NCBI RefSeq assembly: GCF_003722335.1
Contig: NZ_CP026100.1
Location: forward strand, 3,570,001 to 3,634,000
DNA: 64,000 nt
Reading direction: 5' to 3'
From: Caulobacter flavus
Lineage (GTDB): Bacteria; Pseudomonadota; Alphaproteobacteria; Caulobacterales; Caulobacteraceae
Shown here piece by piece: positions 19,171-26,703 of the stretch. The position numbers and the translations under genes are program-made. The notes beneath the pieces are model-generated. The model did not search any database. It was not told the origin of the DNA and saw only the letters and a list, made by a program, of their open reading frames with translations. The first letter of the stretch is position 1, and each line of letters opens with the position of its first letter.

Positions 19171-19200
19171 TGCGTTGACTATCCATTATGTGAGAATAAA
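19167..19200 (+). promoter_or_regulatory. Candidate promoter with flanking inverted repeat, upstream of the PL26-like gene
   Basis: TTGACT (19175-19180) is followed after 13 bases by an AT-rich GAATAAAG. ATAATG (19167-19172) and CATTAT (19184-19189) form an inverted repeat around the -35-like box. No regulator is adjacent. The call rests on pattern only. Confidence 0.35.
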
Positions 19201-19284
19201 GCTGCGCCCGTTCCGGTGTTGAAAGGGTGGCGACGGCTGCTCGCGCGGCGTCTCGACCGCCCCGGTACGGGAGGGCGCACCGCC

Positions 19285-22047
19285 ATGGATCCTTTCAACC
19301 GCCGCGATTTCCTGCGTACCGCCGCCCTGGCCGGCGCGGTCGCTCCGATGGCTGCCCAGGCGGCCCAGGCCGCGCCCAAGGCGCCCGCCAATGTCGACGC
19401 CGAGGGCGTGCGCTGGCTGGACGGCGCCCCGCCGGCCGCCCACGAGGGCCAGACCTTCGGCCTGCCCTGGCCGCGCGGCGTCCAGAAGGCCAAGGCGACC
19501 TTCGCGATCACCGGCGCCGGCGGCGAGGCCGTGCCGGTGCAGACCTGGCCGCTGGCCTACTGGCCCGACGGCTCGCTGAAGTGGACGGGCCACGCGATCC
19601 CGGCCGACGCCGGCCGCGCCGAAACCCTCAAGATTGTCGCCGGCAAGCCCGCCGCGCCCGCCGCCGCCGTGTCGGTGCGCGAGAGCGCCGACGCCGTCGA
19701 GATCATCAGCGGCGAGCAGTCCTGGATCATCCCGCGCAAGGGCGCCGACATCATCGCCCGCGCCAGCGTGGCCGGCCGCGAGACCGTCCGCAACGTCCGC
19801 CTCGTGGCCCTGACCCAGGACAAGCCCGACTTCGACAGCGGTCCGGTCGCCGAAACCCGCTTCGAGGGGCAGATCGATAGCCTGGTCGTCGAGCAGAAGG
19901 GACCCGTGCGCGCGGTCGTGAAGCTGGAAGGCAAGCACCGGGGCGCGGGCCGCGAATGGCTGCCCTTCACCCTGCGCCTCTACGTCTATGCCGGCGGCCG
20001 CTCGCTGCGGATCATGCACAGCTTCGTCTTCGACGGCGACGAGAACCGCGACTTCATCCGCGGCCTGGGCCTCGTCGGCCAGGCCCCGATGACCGACCCG
20101 CTCTACGACCGACACGTCCGCTTCGCCGGCGAGGGCGACGGCGTCTGGGGCGAGGGGATCCGTCCGCTCACCGGCCTGCGCCGCGATCCCGGCAAGGCCT
20201 GGCGTGACGCCCAGGTCGCCGGCCAGAAGACACCGGCCATCGAGGGCATGGCCCCGACCGTCTCCAAGCGCCTGGACCTGATCCCGGCCTGGGGCGACTT
20301 CACGCTGAGCCAGCCCAACTCCGACGGCTTCTCGATCAGGAAGCGCACCAAGCCGGGCCACGGCTGGATCGACGCCATCACCAGCGGCCGGGCCGCGGGT
20401 CTTGGCTATATCGGCGGGGCCAGCGGCGGCGTGGCCTTCGCCATGACCGACTTCTGGAAGCGTTGCCCCACGCGCCTGGACATCCGAGGCGCCCACACCG
20501 AGGCGGCCGAGTTCACGGTGTGGCTGTGGTCGCCCGACGCGCCCGCCATGGACCTGCGGTTCTATCATGACGGCATGGGCATGAACGATCACCCGGCCGA
20601 GCGCGAAGGCCTGGAGATCACCTACGAGGACTACGAAAAGAACTGGGGCCGCCCGCTGGGCATCGCCCGCACCAACGAGATCACCCTCTGGGCGCTGCCG
20701 ACGACGCCGTCACGCGCCGACTTCGCGGCCATGGCCGGTCGCCTGCGCGAGACCCCGCGCCTGGTGGCTGCGCCCGCCCGCCTGAAGGCGGCGCAGGTGT
20801 TCGGCGACTGGAGCCTGGTCGACCGCTCCACCCCCACCCGCCGGGCGCTGGAAGACCAGAACGACGGCCTGCTGTCGTTCTACATGCTCGATGTCGAACA
20901 GCACCGCTGGTACGGCTTCTGGAACCACGGCGACGTCATGCACACCTATGACAGCGACCGTCACGTCTGGCGCTACGACATCGGCGGCTTCGCCTGGGCC
21001 AATTCCGAGCTGTCGCCGGACCTGTGGCTGTGGCTGTCGTTCGTGCGCTCGGGCCGGGCCGACGTCTTCCGCCTGGCCGAGGCCATGACCCGTCACACCG
21101 GCGAGGTCGACGTCTGTCATATCGGCCCCTATCGGGGCCTGGGCACCCGGCACGGCGTGCAGCATTGGGCCGACAGCTCCAAGCAGCCGCGCGTCTCCAA
21201 CGCCGCCTACCGCCGCTACTACTACTACCTGACCGCCGACGAGCGGGTGGGCGACCTGATGCACGCCCTGGTCGACTCCGACGAGAGCCTGACCCGCGTC
21301 GACATCGGCCGCAAACTCCCCGGCGCCCAGCCCTCGCGCCCGCCGGGCGTGGTCGACATGGGCTTCGGCACCAGCTGGAGCGCCTTCGCCGCGGCCTGGC
21401 TCACCGAGTGGGAGCGCACGGGCGACAAGCACTGGCGTGACCGCATCGTGGCCGGCATGGACACCATCGCGGCCATGAAGCAGCAGTGGTTCGCCGGGGG
21501 CACGGACTTCGACCTCAAGACCGGCCGCTTCCTGGGCAAGGGCGAGACCGTCAGCGTCTCGCACCTCAACGCCGTGTTCGGCGCGGTCGAGGTGCATTCC
21601 GAGCTGTTCCAGCTGATCGACAATCCGCGCTATCGCGACGCCTGGCTCGACTACTGCCAGTTCTACAACGCTTCGGACGCCGAGTTCCGGGCCAAGACCG
21701 GCGCGCCGGCCAAGGGCCGCAACCTCAAGGAAGGCCATTCGCGCCTGACCGCCTACGCCGCCTTCCATCGCAAGGATCCAGCCCTGGCCCAGCGGGCCTG
21801 GCGCGAATACTTCAGCGGCGACGCGGGTCTGGGCGTTGGCGCGATCGCCACCAAGCGCCGCGTCGACGGTCCGGCGGTCATCGAGCCGATGGAGGAGATC
21901 CCGCGCATCTCCACCAACGCCAGCTCGCAATGGGGCCTGGCCACCATCCAGAACCTCGCCCTGATCGGCGACGTCCTGGAAGAAGCCCGCGCCAACCTGC
22001 CTGCGCCCGGCAAGCGCGGCCAGGACCTCGGCAAGGACACGTTTTAG
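19285..22047 (+). CDS. Tat-exported PL26-like rhamnogalacturonan exolyase (PcRGLX/YetA-like)
   Basis: The 920-residue protein begins with a twin-arginine signal (NRRDFLRTAALAGAV, cleavage near AAQA). The N-terminal part (about 40-260) is a beta-rich region with AAHEGQTFGLPWPRG and PDGSLKWTGHAI, typical of the PcRGLX/YetA RIFT-barrel domain. The large remainder has (alpha/alpha)-toroid motifs such as RHVWRYDIGGFAWANSE, IGPYRGLGTRHGVQHWADSS and SHLNAVFGAVEVHSELF. PL26 enzymes release unsaturated units from rhamnogalacturonan I. A pectin link fits the pectin methylesterase and STN-type TonB receptor 20 kb downstream. A GGGAGGG lies before ATG 19285. It is a single gene followed by repeat hairpins. 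The assignment is from remembered family patterns. Confidence 0.75.
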   Translation: MDPFNRRDFLRTAALAGAVAPMAAQAAQAAPKAPANVDAEGVRWLDGAPPAAHEGQTFGLPWPRGVQKAKATFAITGAGGEAVPVQTWPLAYWPDGSLKWTGHAIPADAGRAETLKIVAGKPAAPAAAVSVRESADAVEIISGEQSWIIPRKGADIIARASVAGRETVRNVRLVALTQDKPDFDSGPVAETRFEGQIDSLVVEQKGPVRAVVKLEGKHRGAGREWLPFTLRLYVYAGGRSLRIMHSFVFDGDENRDFIRGLGLVGQAPMTDPLYDRHVRFAGEGDGVWGEGIRPLTGLRRDPGKAWRDAQVAGQKTPAIEGMAPTVSKRLDLIPAWGDFTLSQPNSDGFSIRKRTKPGHGWIDAITSGRAAGLGYIGGASGGVAFAMTDFWKRCPTRLDIRGAHTEAAEFTVWLWSPDAPAMDLRFYHDGMGMNDHPAEREGLEITYEDYEKNWGRPLGIARTNEITLWALPTTPSRADFAAMAGRLRETPRLVAAPARLKAAQVFGDWSLVDRSTPTRRALEDQNDGLLSFYMLDVEQHRWYGFWNHGDVMHTYDSDRHVWRYDIGGFAWANSELSPDLWLWLSFVRSGRADVFRLAEAMTRHTGEVDVCHIGPYRGLGTRHGVQHWADSSKQPRVSNAAYRRYYYYLTADERVGDLMHALVDSDESLTRVDIGRKLPGAQPSRPPGVVDMGFGTSWSAFAAAWLTEWERTGDKHWRDRIVAGMDTIAAMKQQWFAGGTDFDLKTGRFLGKGETVSVSHLNAVFGAVEVHSELFQLIDNPRYRDAWLDYCQFYNASDAEFRAKTGAPAKGRNLKEGHSRLTAYAAFHRKDPALAQRAWREYFSGDAGLGVGAIATKRRVDGPAVIEPMEEIPRISTNASSQWGLATIQNLALIGDVLEEARANLPAPGKRGQDLGKDTF

Positions 22048-22069
22048 AGCGCAGGCGTCAGCTTCGAAG

Positions 22070-22095
22070 CCCTTCCCCCTTTGATGGGGGAAGGG
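22070..22095. terminator. Hairpin downstream of the PL26-like gene
   Basis: Ten-base arms (CCCTTCCCCC and GGGGGAAGGG) close a 6-base loop 22 bases after the stop codon. It probably terminates transcription or protects the 3' end. No strong T-run follows. Confidence 0.5.
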
Positions 22096-22129
22096 GGCGC
22101 CGGCCGAGGAAGGCGGATCCTGAAGATCC

Positions 22130-22168
22130 TCCCCCTCTGGGGGAGCTGTCGCGGAGCGACTGAGGGGG
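22130..22168. repeat. Dispersed Caulobacterales-type intergenic repeat
   Basis: The unit contains CTCCCCCTCTGGGGGAG followed by a GTCGC/GCGAC mini-hairpin and GAGGGGG, so the outer arms 22131-22137 and 22162-22168 pair around an inner stem. I recall near-identical elements scattered between genes in Caulobacter and Brevundimonas. It lies between convergent genes. Confidence 0.6.
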
Positions 22169-22189
22169 TCCGCCGAAGGCGGCTACAAC

Positions 22190-24238
22190 CTACTCCGCCG
22201 CCTCCAGCATCGCCGGCGGCTCCTGCGAGCCGCCGCGCTGGGCGGCCAGGGGCAGGCGGACCTGGGCCATCAGGCCTTCGCCGGTGTTGGACAGCCTGAT
22301 CTCGCCGCCGTGGGCGCGGACGGTGGTGCGCGAGGTCGCCAGGCCCAGGCCGACGCCTTGCTTGGTCGAGGTGCGGGCCGCCACGCTGCGGTAGAAGGGG
22401 GTGAAGACGCGGCCCAGTTCGTCCTCGCTCATGCCGGGGCCCCGGTCGCGGATCTCGGTCACGGCCTCGTCGCCGTCAACATAGAGCCGCACCCGGGCGC
22501 TGTCGCCGTACTTGACGGCGTTGTCCACCAGGTTGGTGAACACCCGCTGCAGGCCCAGCACGTCGATCTCGACCTGCGGGGCGGTTCCGGGCTCCAGCAC
22601 CACGTCGCCGCCGGTGATCTCGGCGTCGTCGACCACGCACTCGATCAGCGAGCGCAGGTCGACGTGCTGGCGGGCCCCGGCCTCGGCGCTCTCGCGCATA
22701 AAGGCCAGGACCGAATTGATCATCGCCTCCATCTGGTCGATGTCCTGGCCGATCTCGCGCCGCAGGGCGGGAGAGGCGCGCTCGAGCCGGAAGCGCATGC
22801 GGGTCAGGGGCGTGCGCAGGTCGTGCGAGATGGCCCCGATCATTGCCGTGCGGTCGTTGATGAACCGGGTCAGGCGAGCCTGCATCTGGTTGAAGGCGCG
22901 GGCGGCGCGGCCGATCTCGGCCGGGCCGTGGGCGGCCAGCACCGGCGAGGACGGGTCGCGGCCCAGGGCCTCGGCGGCGTCGGCGAAGCCGGCCAACGGC
23001 GCGACCAGGCGGCGGGCGAATAGGTAGCCCACCGGTCCGACGACGGCGAACGAGACCAGGAACCACAGCAGCACCCGGCGCTGCCAGCTGTTGGGAAAGC
23101 CCTCGGGCTTGGGCTGCAGGGTCACCCAGCGGCCGTCGGCGACGCGCAGGGCGGCCACGAAGTCGCCCTCGATATAGGGCGCGGGCGCCAGGCCGAAGAG
23201 GCCGCGGGCGACGGGGGCGGGCAGGGCGCGGCCCTGGGGCTGCGGCTTGGCCTCGGCGACGACCGGCTTGGGGGGCGCGGCCGGCGCGGCCAGGCGCGGC
23301 GCGGTGGCCACGGCCTCGACCACCGGCCGGGCGCGCGGCGTCAGCGGCGGCGGGGTGGCCACGGTGTGGGTCGCCATCGGCTCGGGCGGCGGCGGCGCGG
23401 GGGCGACAACGGGCTTCGACGGTTCGGAGACGGCCACGAAGGTCGAGGTGCGGAACGGGGCGGTGAACAGCGGGTCGGACGACAGCCGGGGCTGCAGGCG
23501 CGGGATCAGGCGCGGCGGACCGGCCATGCCGCCGGCAGCGTCCGGACGAACGGTCTGCCCGGGGCCGCCCTGGAACGCCTGGCCGGGCCGCGACGGGCGG
23601 GCGTCGCCGACCGCGCCGCCCGGGCGATAGTCGGCGCGCGTCGCGCCCGGCGGGCCTCGTCCCGGGCGCCAGGTCCCGCCCTGCATCGGCACGCTGGGCG
23701 TGGCGGTGATCGGAAAGCCGACCGAGCCGGGGCCGACGGACGGGCGCATGCCCGCCATGGGCGGCCGCTGGAACCCGCCGGGGCCGGTCATCGGCTGGGC
23801 CTGGGCGTAGGAGGTGAAGAGGAAGGTCAGGGGCGATGGCTGGGCCTCGGCCCGCTGACGCGCCGCGCCGCCGCCCGCACCGGCGAACGGCGGCGGGGCG
23901 TAGAACAGCAGGCGCACGTCGTCGGGGTCGGCGTTCAGCAGGCGGGCCAGGTCGGCGCTGGAACGCTCCGAGGCGACCCAGCCGGGGCTGCTGAGGCTGG
24001 GCGGCTCTTTCTCGACCGTGCGCACCAGCGGACGGCTGGCGGCGGTGTCGATCGGCGCCCCCTTCAGGCCCGCGGCGATGTCGGCCAGGCTGTGCTGCTC
24101 GGGCGGCTTGGGCGGCAGCAGCAGGGTCAGCGCCAGGGTGGCCAGCTGGGCGACCACCAGGCTGCCGATCAGCAGGCAGACGATGCGCAGGGCGATCGGC
24201 GCGTCGGGGCGGCGCAACTGGGCGATCAGGCGCTTCAT
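22190..24238 (-). CDS. EnvZ-type sensor histidine kinase with long Pro/Gly-rich periplasmic insert
   Basis: The 682-residue protein has a first membrane helix at about 15-42, a very long periplasmic part (about 43-388), a second helix at about 388-408, a HAMP segment (RRLVAPLAGFADAAEALG), the HisKA box with acceptor His472 (AISHDLRTPLTRMRF), an N-box (NLVDNAVKYG) and G-boxes (DRGPGMSEDELG, GVGLGLATSR). Residues about 115-345 are low-complexity and dominated by Pro, Gly, Ala and Arg (for example PPMAGMRPSVGPGSVG). Related sensors have about 100-150 residues there, so this insert is exceptional. The start overlaps the stop of the response-regulator gene (ATGA), so the two are translationally coupled. 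The signal is unknown. Confidence 0.92.
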   Translation of the reverse strand: MKRLIAQLRRPDAPIALRIVCLLIGSLVVAQLATLALTLLLPPKPPEQHSLADIAAGLKGAPIDTAASRPLVRTVEKEPPSLSSPGWVASERSSADLARLLNADPDDVRLLFYAPPPFAGAGGGAARQRAEAQPSPLTFLFTSYAQAQPMTGPGGFQRPPMAGMRPSVGPGSVGFPITATPSVPMQGGTWRPGRGPPGATRADYRPGGAVGDARPSRPGQAFQGGPGQTVRPDAAGGMAGPPRLIPRLQPRLSSDPLFTAPFRTSTFVAVSEPSKPVVAPAPPPPEPMATHTVATPPPLTPRARPVVEAVATAPRLAAPAAPPKPVVAEAKPQPQGRALPAPVARGLFGLAPAPYIEGDFVAALRVADGRWVTLQPKPEGFPNSWQRRVLLWFLVSFAVVGPVGYLFARRLVAPLAGFADAAEALGRDPSSPVLAAHGPAEIGRAARAFNQMQARLTRFINDRTAMIGAISHDLRTPLTRMRFRLERASPALRREIGQDIDQMEAMINSVLAFMRESAEAGARQHVDLRSLIECVVDDAEITGGDVVLEPGTAPQVEIDVLGLQRVFTNLVDNAVKYGDSARVRLYVDGDEAVTEIRDRGPGMSEDELGRVFTPFYRSVAARTSTKQGVGLGLATSRTTVRAHGGEIRLSNTGEGLMAQVRLPLAAQRGGSQEPPAMLEAAE

Positions 24239-24969
24239 TCGATCACCACCTTGGCGTCCAGCACGTAGCCGACGCCGCGATAGGTCTTGATCAGTTCCTG
24301 GTCTGTCTGGGCCTCGATCTTGCGGCGCAGGCGGCTGATGTGCAGGTCGACGCCGCGTCCGACCGTCTCGGCGGCCTCGCCGCGGATGACGGTCAGCAGG
24401 TCCTCCCGCGAGACCACCGAGCGGGCGTTGTCGAGCAGCAGCGACAGGATCGCCAGCTCGCCGCGCGTCAGCAGAAGCAGCATGCCGTTCGGCGCGGTCA
24501 GCTGGCGGGCCGAAAGGTCCATGCGGAAGCCGGCGAAGGCGTAGGTGTTGCGCTTGGGATTGCGGCCCTGAGGCCCGGCGGCGGCCCGGCGGCGCATCAG
24601 CGCCTTGACCCGGGCGAGCAATTCGCGCGGCGGGATCGGCTTGACGACGTAGTCGTCGGCGCCGAGCTCCAGGCCCAGGATCCGGTCGACCGCCTCGCCC
24701 ATGGCGCTCAGCATCAGGATCGCCGGGCCGTCGGGGCGGGCCAGCTGACGGCACAGCGACAGGCCGTCCTCGCCGGGCAGGTTGACGTCCAGCACCACCA
24801 CGTCGACGGCGTGGGCGTCGAGGATCTCGCGGGCGGCGTCGACGGCGCCGGCCTGGCGCACCGCATAGCCCTGGGCGCCGAGATAGGCGGCCATCTCGCG
24901 GCGCAGGACGTCGTCGTCCTCCACGAGCAGGACGGTCGCGGTCTCGGTGATCGAGGCGTCGGGGGTCAT
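24235..24969 (-). CDS. OmpR-family response regulator
   Basis: The 244-residue protein has a receiver (VLLVEDDDVLRREMAAYLG, acceptor Asp in VVVLDVNLPGEDGLSL, Lys in DDYVVKPIPPREL) and a C-terminal winged helix (TRGELAILSLLLDNARSVVSREDLL, then RGVDLHISRLRRKIE and TYRGVGYVL). It is the DNA-binding partner of the coupled sensor kinase. GGGAG before ATG 24969 supports this start over a longer Pro-rich extension. The pair resembles the EnvZ/OmpR and RstAB groups; targets are unknown. Confidence 0.95.
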   Translation of the reverse strand: MTPDASITETATVLLVEDDDVLRREMAAYLGAQGYAVRQAGAVDAAREILDAHAVDVVVLDVNLPGEDGLSLCRQLARPDGPAILMLSAMGEAVDRILGLELGADDYVVKPIPPRELLARVKALMRRRAAAGPQGRNPKRNTYAFAGFRMDLSARQLTAPNGMLLLLTRGELAILSLLLDNARSVVSREDLLTVIRGEAAETVGRGVDLHISRLRRKIEAQTDQELIKTYRGVGYVLDAKVVIE

Positions 24970-25360
24970 CGGCTCCCGGTTATGACATGGCGAGGACGTC
25001 CGCGTCCCGGTCGCGGGCTGGGCGAGGGGGCGGCGGCGCGCGTCATGACGTCGCGGCGGCGTCTGGGGCGCGACTGGCGCGGGAGGCGGGCTCAGGGTTC
25101 CGCTCCATGGTTGCGGCGCGGACACGCCCCATCGATTCGAACGGCCGGCGATGGTCGCCGAAAAGTACGAAATCGTTGCGGATCCTGGCCCATGGACCAG
25201 CTTTGCCGGTGTAACGCGTCTGCAATTTGTCGCTATGTATCCGCCTTGTATCGTTGCGCGCGGCGGCCGATACGACAGGCCGGGCTTGCGGGGAACTCCG
25301 CCGGGCCGCTACCACAGGACGTCGCGCGGACTGCCGGGCGCGAAGGGCCGAGCGGAGCGC
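24970..25360. other. Divergent intergenic region between the two-component operon and the LacI gene
   Basis: The 391 bases hold no credible gene. The LacI-proximal part (25205-25255) is the only AT-richer stretch, and two TGTATC copies 11 bases apart lie there. The remainder is GC-rich and shows nothing recognisable. Confidence 0.55.
25236..25252. promoter_or_regulatory. TGTATC tandem half-sites
   Basis: TGTATC occurs at 25236-25241 and 25247-25252, an 11-base period typical of OmpR-family tandem sites. A related TGTAAC lies at 25210. Autoregulation by the divergent response regulator is possible but unproven. Confidence 0.3.
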
Positions 25361-26380
25361 ATGAGCGACATCACCATCGTCGATATCGCCAAGCAGGCGG
25401 GCGTCTCGATCAAGACGGTGTCGCGCGTCATCAACCGTGAGGAGGGCGTCGGCCCCGCCACCCGGGCCCGGGTCGAGGACCTTGTCGAGAAGCTCGGCTA
25501 CCGCCCCAACGTCTCGGCCCGTTCGCTGTCCAGCCGCCGCAGCTACCTGATCGGCGTCGTCTTCATGCGGGTCGGCGCCTATCACTATGTCGGCGAGGTC
25601 CAGGTCGGGGCCATGCGGGCCTGCCGCCGGGCCGGCTACCACATGGTCATCGAGCAGGTCGACGACCCGGGGCAGGCGAGGGGGCCTGGCCTGGCTCAAG
25701 CCCTCAAGGCCGGACGCTTCGACGGCCTCGTCCTGACGCCGCCGGTCTGCGACGACCCGGAGATCCTCGCGATCATCGAGGCCCAGGGACTGTCCTACGT
25801 CCGCATCGCGCCCGACCGCGACTTCGGCCGCTCGCCCTACGTCTTCATGGACGACCAGCAGGCCGCCCGCGACATGACCGCCAAGCTGTGGGACCTCGGG
25901 CACCGCCGCATCGGCTTCGTCGACGGCCCTTCGGATCACGGCTCGGCCCGCCGGCGGCGCGAAGGCTACATGACCGCCATGGCCGAGCGCGGCGCTCGCG
26001 TGAAGCCCGAGTGGATCGCCGGCGGCGACTTCATGCCCTTCTCGGGGCTCGAGGCCGGCGAACAGCTGCTGGACCTTCCCGAGCCGCCCACCGCGATCTT
26101 CGCGGCCAACGACGCCATGGCCATGGGCGTGATGTCGGCCGCCACCAAGCGCGGGCTGTCGGTGCCCGGCGACCTGTCGGTGGTCGGCTTCGACGACGGT
26201 CCGCTGGCGGAGTCGTCCTGGCCGGGGCTGACCACGGTGCACCAGCCTATCGCCGAGATGGCCGAGGCGGCGACCGAAATGCTGATCGAAGGATTCGGCG
26301 ACCCCCGCTTCCGCAGCCGCACGGCCGCGAGACAGCTCGACTACCACCTCGTGGAGCGGGGCTCCTCGACGTCGCGCTGA
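25361..26380 (+). CDS. LacI-family transcriptional regulator
   Basis: The 339-residue protein has the LacI HTH at the N-terminus (TIVDIAKQAGVSIKTVSRVIN) with the hinge SARSLSSRRSYLIGV. A periplasmic-binding-type effector domain follows, with DGLVLTPPVCDDPEI, HRRIGFVDGPSDHGSARRR, IFAANDAMAMGVMSAA and DLSVVGFDDGPLAESSWPGLTT. It should repress its targets until a sugar binds. The TonB receptor, two GH3 enzymes and esterase downstream are the obvious targets; two identical palindromes lie on the receptor promoter. GGAG before ATG 25361 sets the start. A hairpin with T-run follows 50 bases after its stop, isolating it from the receptor. Confidence 0.95.
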   Translation: MSDITIVDIAKQAGVSIKTVSRVINREEGVGPATRARVEDLVEKLGYRPNVSARSLSSRRSYLIGVVFMRVGAYHYVGEVQVGAMRACRRAGYHMVIEQVDDPGQARGPGLAQALKAGRFDGLVLTPPVCDDPEILAIIEAQGLSYVRIAPDRDFGRSPYVFMDDQQAARDMTAKLWDLGHRRIGFVDGPSDHGSARRRREGYMTAMAERGARVKPEWIAGGDFMPFSGLEAGEQLLDLPEPPTAIFAANDAMAMGVMSAATKRGLSVPGDLSVVGFDDGPLAESSWPGLTTVHQPIAEMAEAATEMLIEGFGDPRFRSRTAARQLDYHLVERGSSTSR

Positions 26381-26431
26381 GCGCCACTCGCTGGCCGGTT
26401 GAGGTAGTGTTTTCCCTAAATGTCTTTAGTG

Positions 26432-26455
26432 AGGGGGTTTTTGATCCCCTATTTT
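26432..26455 (+). terminator. Intrinsic terminator after the LacI gene
   Basis: AGGGG and CCCCT arms enclose a T-rich loop and are followed by ATTTT. The stem is short (5 bp) but it is the only such element before the receptor promoter. Confidence 0.5.
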
Positions 26456-26508
26456 CGACTGTCTGAAGCTCGATAGTCTAGACAGCGGTGTCTTCCGAAA
26501 ACTGGATA

Positions 26509-26552
26509 GACAACGTTGTCGTATCGTGTTGTCAATCTACAACAACGTTGTC
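26509..26552 (+). promoter_or_regulatory. TonB-receptor promoter bracketed by twin LacI-type palindromes
   Basis: GACAACGTTGTC (26509-26520) and ACAACGTTGT (26542-26551) are perfect palindromes, 32 bases centre to centre. Between and partly within them lie TTGTCG (26516-26521) and, 14 bases on, TCTACAAC (26536-26543). These match the Caulobacter housekeeping pattern TTGACG-N10-14-GCTANAWC with few differences. One operator covers the -35 box and the other the -10/start area, as expected for repression by the LacI protein encoded just upstream. Confidence 0.7.
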
Positions 26553-26703
26553 GTCATCGGGACATTCCGAGACGGAACGGTGCTCAAACCCCGGGACAAG
26601 GGGTGGAGGAAACATCGCCCGGACGTCGTCAGCGACGCCGGGATACCGGCGGGAACCGGCGTCTCGACGCCGTTCTCCGGTCCGCGCAGGAAAGGGGACA
26701 GAC

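Noticed and set aside
26509..26552. Palindromes as a mobile-element end or recombination site
   Set aside because: There are no transposase or integrase genes nearby and no target duplication. Position over promoter boxes fits operators better.
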